The notes beneath the pieces were generated by a model. The model saw only the letters and a list, made by a program, of their open reading frames with translations, did no database searches and was not told the origin of the DNA. From Hominimerdicola alba 8 (GTDB lineage: Bacteria; Bacillota; Clostridia; Oscillospirales; Ruminococcaceae), in assembly GCF_000178155.2 (NCBI RefSeq), contig NZ_ADKM02000091.1, positions 62,001 through 126,000 on the forward strand: 64,000 bases of DNA, in the 5' to 3' direction. A program made the translations under genes and the position numbers. Shown piece by piece: positions 25,190 through 30,614 of the stretch (its first letter is position 1; every line of letters begins with the position of its first letter).

Positions 25190-25218
25190 ATTATACCACA
25201 CCCCCGCGAATAAAGCAA
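25190..25218 (-). promoter_or_regulatory. SigA-type promoter for PH-like/response regulator/ArsC-like operon
   Basis: On the minus strand TTGCTT (25213-25218) and TATAAT (25190-25195) have a 17-bp spacer, 28 bp upstream of the start codon. Confidence 0.8.
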
Positions 25219-25244
25219 GACTGATATCGCAAAATAAAAAGGGC

Positions 25245-25366
25245 AAAAAAATAGCAGGTCAACGGTGACCTGCGGAAAATAAAACAAAAAAACTATGTGT
25301 AGAACAAAAGAAAGGAGACAACAAAACGGATGTTAATTCAATCAACTATTCGATTTCCTTAACACC
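25245..25366 (-). ncRNA. Candidate small RNA with anti-Shine-Dalgarno segment
   Basis: On the minus strand a promoter (TTGACT at 25396-25401, 17-bp spacer, TATAAT at 25373-25378) is followed about 115 nt later by a strong intrinsic terminator (GCAGGTCA / TGACCTGC, loop CCGT, then TATTTTTTT, at 25273-25245). Between them is no plausible gene. The middle is a U/C-rich single-stranded stretch containing TCTCCTTTC (25310-25318), the complement of a GAAAGGAGA ribosome binding site. A promoter-loop-terminator unit with an anti-SD motif is the usual layout of Gram-positive trans-acting regulatory RNAs. The family is not recognised. The adjoining 25402-25706 is AT-rich with no feature I can support. 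Confidence 0.65.
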
Positions 25367-25706
25367 ATCTATATTATAAACTGTTTCCCGCGAAAAGTCA
25401 AGGGGTGTTTCGGAATTTTCTGAAAAAATAGCAAATTTCAGCAATGTGCACAATTTTCATTTTTTTATGTTTGCAATACCACTAACAAAACCTTAAATAG
25501 GGTAAAAAGCATTTAAATTCATTATTTTTGTTAACATTTCCATGTGAAGAAACTGTTTCATATTTTATCATGATAGCATGCAAACGAATTAGAACGCAAA
25601 AGTTCACTTGCCAAAAATTGCTTTTTTGTGAATGAATAATTGCGCAGTGATGACCCATAATAAGACCAGAAACGGTGTAAAAGCCGAAAAGAAAGGACTG
25701 ATACGA

Positions 25707-25916
25707 ATGCTGGATAGGATAGCCCTCGCGCTGCTGATAATCGGCGGCATCAACTGGGGATTGCTGGGCATCTTCGAGTTTGACCTGGTAGCTTTCATCT
25801 TTGGCGGACAGGCTGCGTTCCTGTCGAGGATAGTTTATACACTGGTGGCGATATCCGCCGTCTGGTGCATCTCGCTCTTCTTTAAGGACAGAGAACTGCT
25901 CCCCGACCCCGCGTAG
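25707..25916 (+). CDS. DUF378 small membrane protein
   Basis: 69 residues from the ATG at 25707, preceded by GAAAGGA at nine bases; an in-frame start 75 bases upstream lacks such a site. The sequence MLDRIALALLIIGGINWGLLGIFEFDLVAFIFGGQAAFLSRIVYTLVAISAVWC matches DUF378: two membrane helices with the invariant GGINWGL motif. Function is unknown. Note that its ribosome binding site matches the anti-SD segment of the neighbouring candidate small RNA. Confidence 0.9.
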   Translation: MLDRIALALLIIGGINWGLLGIFEFDLVAFIFGGQAAFLSRIVYTLVAISAVWCISLFFKDRELLPDPA

Positions 25917-25929
25917 TTCATCGCTGAGC

Positions 25930-26055
25930 GCCCTGCATTCCATCGAGCGCAGGGCAGGGAAGTCCCCAACACCCATCGCGCACCCGTCACGGGCTTGCAG
26001 CGCGTAGGGAAAATGCCGCGCTGTAAGCCGACATGGGGACTTTTCTGCCCTGCGC
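25930..26055. ncRNA. Highly structured intergenic element (candidate RNA or mobile hairpin)
   Basis: A 22-bp outer stem (25947-25968 with 26034-26055, 20 matches) encloses a second 13-bp stem (GGCTTGCAGCGCG with CGCGCTGTAAGCC, about 25992-26029) and a small CCCG/CGGG hairpin, forming a three-way junction. The left arm can alternatively pair with GCCCTGC at 25930-25936. No T-run follows, so it is not a simple terminator. It lies between the DUF378 gene and the foldase gene. No coding potential is seen. The remaining DNA to 26250 shows nothing else. Confidence 0.55.
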
Positions 26056-26261
26056 TTGTTCTGTTTCGGCTATGTGACCCAAGCGCCGCAGCGATAACAT
26101 GTGTATTCTGACCGCCCCACGCTCACTCACAACTCCATAAAACGCTTTCTGCCAAAAAAAGCGAACAGAATATTTCTAATTAAAACACAATTCCATCACA
26201 ATTATGCTTTATAATGTAGTCTGTAACAATGTATATTATGTGATGAAAGGAATTGTTTTCT

Positions 26262-27512
26262 ATGATAAAGAAATTTGCTGCGCTGCTGCTGGCGCTTTCC
26301 CTCTGCGCAGGTTCACTGGCGAGCTGTGCAGGTAAAGATGACGGCAAGGACAGCAAGGCTGAAAGCGTAACTGCCGAACAGGATACTACTGCCGCTGAGG
26401 ACGATGCCGGTCCTGCCGGTCCTGTACAGGAAGAAGTACTGCCTGTCGCATCTCTCACCGTTGACGGCAAGGAGATAGATACTGCCAACTACACTATGAT
26501 GACCGTTGACGGCATCGATATCAGCTTTGATGAGTTCAGGTTCTATTATTTCTATAATCTTGACAGCTATAAGCAGAACTATGGTGTGACCGAAGATGCT
26601 CTGCGCGATAATCAGGTGGCTTATAATTCTTTCCTCTCGGAAGTCGTAAGGGCTATCAAGCAGGAACTCGTTACCGATAAACTCGCCGCAGAACACGGCA
26701 TCGTGCTGGACGATGAAGATCAGCAGGTCGTTGATAACAATATGCAGAATGCAAAGGCAAATTATGACTCTGAAGAAGAATTTCAGAAGGACATGCAGCG
26801 CGCACATCTGACAGAAGAGATCTATAAGAAAATGTTCGTCCGCGCCCAGACATATAATAAGGTGATGAGCACACTTTTTGCCAATGACGGCGAATTTGCA
26901 ACTTCTCACGATGATTTCCTGAAAATGATACAGGATCCCGAACAGTATGCCCATGAGGTACATATAATGATACCTTTCTATTCGCAGGCAGAACTTGATG
27001 ACAGCACTGCTGAGGGCTATGATGAACTGACTCTTTCCCAGAAGATAGGCGCCAAGAGCGCGGCTTATTCCGCACTTGACGATGAAGCTAAGGAAACTGC
27101 TAAGGCAAAGGCTAAAGAAGTTGCTGAGGAAGCCCTCGAACGTGCAAAGAACGGCGAAGATTTCAATAAGCTGGTTGAAGAATACGGCTGGGATATCGGT
27201 CTTGAGGACCCGACTAAGGGATACTATATGAAGAAGGATAACACGGGCGGCTACCCCGAAGATCTGCTCGATGCGGCATTCTCACTCAAACCGGGCGAAG
27301 TTGCCGATACACTTGTGGAGAATGATACTTTCGGCTATTTCATAGTAAAGCGCATCGAACCGGATATGGACTACGTAAACGAGAATATCGACTCGATGAT
27401 AGCTTCCAACGATCAGCCTGCTATACAGGAAAAGTTCACTGAGATAATGGATGCGATGGAAGTTACCTACTGTGATGTATGGAACAAGCTGACAATCGAC
27501 AGCATAACCTGA
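26262..27512 (+). CDS. PrsA-like foldase lipoprotein (parvulin-type peptidyl-prolyl isomerase)
   Basis: 416 residues from the ATG at 26262, 11 bases after GAAAGG; the alternative TTG is too close to that site. Lipoprotein signal peptide (GSLASC, Cys22), acidic linker, then a SurA/PrsA N-terminal helical domain at about 60-220. A parvulin-like domain at about 225-385 contains HEVHIMIPF, ALERAKNGEDFNKLVEEYGWD, GGYPEDLLDAAFSLKPGEVADTLVE and GYFIVKRIE. It folds exported proteins at the outer face of the membrane. Monocistronic with its own terminator. Confidence 0.9.
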   Translation: MIKKFAALLLALSLCAGSLASCAGKDDGKDSKAESVTAEQDTTAAEDDAGPAGPVQEEVLPVASLTVDGKEIDTANYTMMTVDGIDISFDEFRFYYFYNLDSYKQNYGVTEDALRDNQVAYNSFLSEVVRAIKQELVTDKLAAEHGIVLDDEDQQVVDNNMQNAKANYDSEEEFQKDMQRAHLTEEIYKKMFVRAQTYNKVMSTLFANDGEFATSHDDFLKMIQDPEQYAHEVHIMIPFYSQAELDDSTAEGYDELTLSQKIGAKSAAYSALDDEAKETAKAKAKEVAEEALERAKNGEDFNKLVEEYGWDIGLEDPTKGYYMKKDNTGGYPEDLLDAAFSLKPGEVADTLVENDTFGYFIVKRIEPDMDYVNENIDSMIASNDQPAIQEKFTEIMDAMEVTYCDVWNKLTIDSIT

Positions 27513-27522
27513 TGAGATCATC

Positions 27523-27552
27523 AAGCCCTGCTCATATGAGCGGGGCTTTTTT
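27523..27552 (+). terminator. Terminator of foldase gene
   Basis: AAGCCCTGCTCA pairs with TGAGCGGGGCTT and is followed by TTTTTT. Confidence 0.9.
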
Positions 27553-27688
27553 ACATCACGGACACAGATATGCAAGCAAAAAAACACCGGGTCATTGGCG
27601 AATTTCTTCAATAGTTTTCAAAAATCATAAAATACAGATGACATATCATACAAACCCAAAAAATATCGAATTTTTTTTCAAAAACCTA

Positions 27689-27717
27689 TTGACAAACGGA
27701 CGGTTATGGTGTATAAT
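27689..27717 (+). promoter_or_regulatory. Consensus promoter of the tRNA cluster
   Basis: A perfect TTGACA (27689-27694) and TATAAT (27712-27717) with a 17-bp spacer lie 55 bp upstream of the first tRNA. Confidence 0.93.
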
Positions 27718-27772
27718 AGATACTGTTGTGAGGGACGAAACGAAAACGAAACGAACTTCACAAAGTAAATAT

Positions 27773-27845
27773 GGGGGTTTAGCTCAGCTGGGAGAGCATC
27801 TGCCTTACAAGCAGAGGGTCACAGGTTCGAGCCCTGTAGTCCCCA
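27773..27845 (+). tRNA. tRNA-Val(UAC), copy 1
   Basis: Full cloverleaf. The anticodon loop CTTACAA gives TAC, and the T-loop is canonical (TTCGAGC). The acceptor GGGGGTT pairs with AGTCCCC with wobbles. CCA is not encoded. Confidence 0.95.
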
Positions 27846-27893
27846 TCAGTCAGAGAGTGCGCAGAATTTTTCTGCGCACCACTTTTCTGACAC

Positions 27894-27967
27894 GGCCCGG
27901 TAGTTCAGTTGGTTAGAACGCCGCCCTGTCACGGCGGAGGTCGTGAGTTCGAGTCTCATCCGGGTCG
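27894..27967 (+). tRNA. tRNA-Asp(GUC), copy 1
   Basis: Cloverleaf with anticodon loop CTGTCAC (GTC), discriminator G73 and canonical D and T loops. Confidence 0.95.
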
Positions 27968-27976
27968 CTTAAATAT

Positions 27977-28052
27977 GCTTCTGTAGCTCAGTCGGTAGAG
28001 CAGGGGACTGAAAATCCCCGTGTCGGTGGTTCAATTCCACTCGGAAGCACCA
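27977..28052 (+). tRNA. tRNA-Phe(GAA), copy 1
   Basis: Cloverleaf with anticodon loop CTGAAAA (GAA), discriminator A73 and an encoded CCA. Confidence 0.96.
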
Positions 28053-28054
28053 TT

Positions 28055-28127
28055 GCGGATTTAGCTCATCTGGTAGAGCGCCACCTTGCCAAGGTGGAGG
28101 TAGCGAGTTCGAGCCTCGTAATCCGCT
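28055..28127 (+). tRNA. tRNA-Gly(GCC), copy 1
   Basis: Cloverleaf with anticodon loop TTGCCAA (GCC), acceptor GCGGATT / AATCCGC, discriminator T73 and a canonical T-loop. Confidence 0.96.
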
Positions 28128-28130
28128 CTC

Positions 28131-28159
28131 TTTATCCCGATGCAGAGTGTCGGGATAAA
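28131..28159 (+). terminator. Hairpin after first tRNA block
   Basis: TTTATCCCGA pairs perfectly with TCGGGATAAA (10 bp, 9-nt loop). Only a short T-run follows, so it may be a weak terminator or a processing signal before the divergent tRNA. Confidence 0.55.
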
Positions 28160-28168
28160 TTTGATAAT

Positions 28169-28242
28169 GCGGGTTTATTTCAACGCTAGAATACCTTTCT
28201 TCCTGAGAGGAGAAACTTGTTTAACTCAAGTGACCCGCTCCA
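28169..28242 (+). tRNA. Divergent tRNA-Gly(UCC)-like RNA with altered elbow
   Basis: 74 nt including an encoded CCA. Acceptor GCGGGTT / GACCCGC (one wobble), anticodon stem CCTTT / AGAGG with loop CTTCCTG (anticodon TCC), and T-stem ACTTG / CAAGT fully paired. It lines up without gaps to an ordinary bacterial tRNA-Gly(UCC), but the elbow is changed. D-loop G19 is C, T-loop C56 is T and 57 is A (TTTAACT instead of TTCGANT), position 10 does not pair with 25, and base 37 is T. Glycyl identity bases (G1-C72, C2-G71, C35, C36, U73) are kept. This pattern resembles staphylococcal tRNA-Gly species used for wall synthesis rather than translation. A pseudogene is the alternative. Confidence 0.7.
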
Positions 28243-28246
28243 CCGG

Positions 28247-28270
28247 ACGCCGATAGTCATCGGCGTTTTT
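28247..28270 (+). terminator. Terminator after the divergent tRNA-like gene
   Basis: ACGCCGAT pairs with ATCGGCGT around AGTC and is followed by TTTT. Confidence 0.85.
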
Positions 28271-28275
28271 CATAT

Positions 28276-28348
28276 GCGGATTTAGCTCATCCGGTAGAGC
28301 GCCACCTTCCCAAGGTGGATGTGGCGAGTTCGAGTCTCGTAATCCGCT
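28276..28348 (+). tRNA. tRNA-Gly(CCC)
   Basis: Cloverleaf with anticodon loop TTCCCAA (CCC). It has the same acceptor stem as the tRNA-Gly(GCC) copies and discriminator T73. It reads GGG codons. Confidence 0.95.
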
Positions 28349-28358
28349 TCTATAGCAC

Positions 28359-28431
28359 GCGGATTTAGCTCATCTGGTAGAGCGCCACCTTGCCAAGGTG
28401 GAGGTAGCGAGTTCGAGCCTCGTAATCCGCT
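28359..28431 (+). tRNA. tRNA-Gly(GCC), copy 2
   Basis: Identical in sequence to the copy at 28055. Confidence 0.96.
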
Positions 28432-28470
28432 CTTTGGGTCTTTCTTTTGAAAGACTTGAAAATAATATAT

Positions 28471-28543
28471 GGGGGTTTAGCTCAGCTGGGAGAGCATCTG
28501 CCTTACAAGCAGAGGGTCACAGGTTCGAGCCCTGTAGTCCCCA
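28471..28543 (+). tRNA. tRNA-Val(UAC), copy 2
   Basis: Identical to the copy at 27773. It begins the second Val-Asp-Phe-Gly block. Confidence 0.95.
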
Positions 28544-28592
28544 TCAGTCAGAGAGTGCGCAGAGTTTTTTCTGCGCACCACTTTTCTGACAC

Positions 28593-28666
28593 GGCCCGGT
28601 AGTTCAGTTGGTTAGAACGCCGCCCTGTCACGGCGGAGGTCGTGAGTTCGAGTCTCATCCGGGTCG
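28593..28666 (+). tRNA. tRNA-Asp(GUC), copy 2
   Basis: Identical to the copy at 27894. The preceding spacer differs by one extra base and one substitution. Confidence 0.95.
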
Positions 28667-28675
28667 CTTAAATAT

Positions 28676-28751
28676 GCTTCTGTAGCTCAGTCGGTAGAGC
28701 AGGGGACTGAAAATCCCCGTGTCGGTGGTTCAATTCCACTCGGAAGCACCA
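28676..28751 (+). tRNA. tRNA-Phe(GAA), copy 2
   Basis: Identical to the copy at 27977, with encoded CCA. Confidence 0.96.
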
Positions 28752-28753
28752 TT

Positions 28754-28826
28754 GCGGATTTAGCTCATCTGGTAGAGCGCCACCTTGCCAAGGTGGAGGT
28801 AGCGAGTTCGAGCCTCGTAATCCGCT
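28754..28826 (+). tRNA. tRNA-Gly(GCC), copy 3
   Basis: Identical to the copies at 28055 and 28359. Last tRNA before the cluster terminator. Confidence 0.96.
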
Positions 28827-28830
28827 CTAC

Positions 28831-28862
28831 AAAGACTCCCGATGTATCGGGAGTCTTTTTTT
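28831..28862 (+). terminator. Terminator of the tRNA cluster
   Basis: AGACTCCCGA pairs with TCGGGAGTCT around TGTA and is followed by seven T. Confidence 0.93.
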
Positions 28863-28875
28863 GACATTTTGCACC

Positions 28876-28904
28876 TTGAAAAACTGAGTGAATTGTGCTA
28901 TAAT
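28876..28904 (+). promoter_or_regulatory. SigA-type promoter for Mbeg1-like hydrolase
   Basis: TTGAAA (28876-28881) and TATAAT (28899-28904) with a 17-bp spacer, 20 bp before the start codon. Confidence 0.85.
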
Positions 28905-28923
28905 AACAATTAGAGGTGATAAA

Positions 28924-30054
28924 ATGGCAAATATTCTTGACTATCTTGACTGGCGCGGCGATATTCCGTTCTCAGTGTCGTCCTTTAACGAGGTCGATGC
29001 TCTCATACTTGCTGAGTTAAGCTATCTTCCCGCTGAGGAAATACTGCCCGCCGATATCAGCAAAACCGTCACGATAAGCGAACTCTGTGAACGATTCGTG
29101 CCCGATATAATCCCGATAGAAGACCGCATAGTCAGCTTTGATGACGATGTGAAGCTGCTGCATAAGCTGGCAGAATCCCATCGCTTTGACGGCATGCGTC
29201 TGATGGGCTATGTCAACCGCATTGACCCCGATGAAGACCTGCAATTCGCGGCTATGACCTGCATATTCGATAACTTCACCTACGTGGCTTTTCGCGGTAC
29301 CGACAGCACACTTGCAGGCTGGAAAGAGGACATGAACATCAGCTTCATGAAAGAAACTGCCTCCCAGAGCATGGCTGTGCGCTATGTCGATGAAAACTTT
29401 GCCGATACAGATACCGTCCTTGTCTTTGGCGGACATTCCAAAGGCGGAAACCTCAGCGCCTACGCCGCCGCTTTCTGCAAGGAAGAGATACGTCAGCGTG
29501 TGCGGGCAATATTTGCCTTCGACAGTCCCGGCTTCAACGAAGAAGTCGCTGCCTCGCACGAATACCTTGCCATCACCGAAAAAATGATAAGCATTATCCC
29601 CCAGTCATCACTGGTGGGTCAGCTTCTCTCAGGCAGTTCGGAACCACGTATCGTCAAGAGCAGTGCAGGCGGCATCATGCAGCACTTTGCCTATTCGTGG
29701 CAGGTGCGCCGCAGCTGTTTCGATTACGCAGAGGAACTCTCCAAGCTGGGCGTTTTCGTCAACAAGACTATGACTGGCTGGATATCTTCACTTGATGAGC
29801 ACGACAGACAAAGTTTCGTCGATGCGGTATTCACAGTCCTTGAATCTGCACAGAGCGAAACTTTCAATGAGCTCGGCAGCAATAAGCGCAAGTCCTTTGC
29901 ATCGATAATCAAGGCATTGACAAAACTTTCGCCCGAACAGCAGTCTGCCGCCAAAAAAGCGCTCTCTCAGTTGGCTACCTATGGCAAAAAAGCTCTTCTT
30001 TCGGGTTTTGGTGACGACAAAGAACCTCTCAGGCTGACATCTTCGTCCAAGTAA
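28924..30054 (+). CDS. Mbeg1-like (DUF2974) alpha/beta hydrolase
   Basis: 376 residues from the ATG at 28924, with AGAGGTG upstream and the promoter directly before it; an upstream in-frame start would overlap the -10 box. N-terminal ANILDYLDWRGDIPFSVSSFNEVDALILAELSYL is the family hallmark. FVAFRGTD-like (YVAFRGTDSTLAGWKEDMN) forms the oxyanion region and GGHSKGG holds the predicted nucleophile Ser172. FDSPGF carries a possible acidic residue. No signal peptide, so a cytoplasmic esterase or lipase of unknown substrate is predicted. The C-terminal 100 residues are helical and specific to this clade. Confidence 0.9.
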   Translation: MANILDYLDWRGDIPFSVSSFNEVDALILAELSYLPAEEILPADISKTVTISELCERFVPDIIPIEDRIVSFDDDVKLLHKLAESHRFDGMRLMGYVNRIDPDEDLQFAAMTCIFDNFTYVAFRGTDSTLAGWKEDMNISFMKETASQSMAVRYVDENFADTDTVLVFGGHSKGGNLSAYAAAFCKEEIRQRVRAIFAFDSPGFNEEVAASHEYLAITEKMISIIPQSSLVGQLLSGSSEPRIVKSSAGGIMQHFAYSWQVRRSCFDYAEELSKLGVFVNKTMTGWISSLDEHDRQSFVDAVFTVLESAQSETFNELGSNKRKSFASIIKALTKLSPEQQSAAKKALSQLATYGKKALLSGFGDDKEPLRLTSSSK

Positions 30055-30124
30055 AGATATTGGTGAGAATTCACTTATATCAACAAGAAAATTTGTGCTT
30101 TACGCTGAAAATGTTAATAAAGCG

Positions 30125-30153
30125 TTGATTTCAAAGTTATAATGGGTTATAAT
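30125..30153 (+). promoter_or_regulatory. SigA-type promoter for small membrane protein
   Basis: TTGATT (30125-30130) and TATAAT (30148-30153) with a 17-bp spacer. Confidence 0.75.
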
Positions 30154-30196
30154 TAAATCATAAAATTTATTTCAATTTATCAGGGGGGATATTTTC

Positions 30197-30487
30197 ATGG
30201 AACCGATAAAGGCTTTTATACAGAAATGGCGTGACAAACTGGCATATATGGAGTTCGGCGATCTTTTCCCGCAGGACCGCAAATGCGATACCCGCGATAT
30301 CAGGAGCGTGCTGTTCTTCATAGGCATCTATCTGGGTGCATTGATAATCTGTGCGCTGCTTTTCGTTGTGCTGGGCGCTATACCTTATGTGGGCTGGCTG
30401 TTCAGGGTGATAGCTGTGCCTGTAGCTGTCTATGCGCTGGCAGGCATGCTGCATATATTGCTACAGTATATGAAGTATAACAGCTAG
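30197..30487 (+). CDS. Small two-helix membrane protein of unknown function
   Basis: 96 residues. A cytoplasmic charged N-terminus of about 38 residues precedes two closely spaced hydrophobic helices (about 39-65 and 67-88). GGGGGGAT lies nine bases before the ATG, with a clear promoter upstream and a terminator downstream, so it is a real single-gene unit. No family is recognised. Confidence 0.7.
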   Translation: MEPIKAFIQKWRDKLAYMEFGDLFPQDRKCDTRDIRSVLFFIGIYLGALIICALLFVVLGAIPYVGWLFRVIAVPVAVYALAGMLHILLQYMKYNS

Positions 30488-30512
30488 TATACTGTGCCAA
30501 ACAGGTCTTGAT

Positions 30513-30548
30513 GACACTTCTGCTGTCGTGCAGGGGTGTCTTTTATTA
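30513..30548 (+). terminator. Terminator of small membrane protein gene
   Basis: GACACTTCTGC pairs with GCAGGGGTGTC (with G-T pairs) around TGTCGT and is followed by TTTTATTAT. Confidence 0.7.
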
Positions 30549-30572
30549 TATTTGCAGATTTTTCCGCGCAAG

Positions 30573-30607
30573 AAAAGACACCTCCGCTTTCAGCCGCAGA
30601 GGTGTCC
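30573..30607 (-). terminator. Terminator of hybrid histidine kinase gene
   Basis: On the minus strand GACACCTCTGCGGC pairs with GCGGAGGTGTC and is followed by TTTTCTT, just after the stop codon at 30615. Confidence 0.8.
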
Positions 30608-30614
30608 GTATATC

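Noticed and set aside
25332-25364. Ten-codon plus-strand frame preceded by GAAAGGAGA
   Set aside because: The apparent ribosome binding site is better explained as the complement of the anti-SD loop in a minus-strand small RNA with strong promoter and terminator.
27479-27916. Open frames running through tRNA genes (also 28398-28589)
   Set aside because: They are translations of tRNA sequence.
28169-28242. Treating the divergent tRNA-Gly as a normal tRNA or as a simple pseudogene
   Set aside because: Elbow bases needed in ordinary tRNAs are changed, which argues against the first; compensated stem changes and kept glycine identity bases argue against the second.
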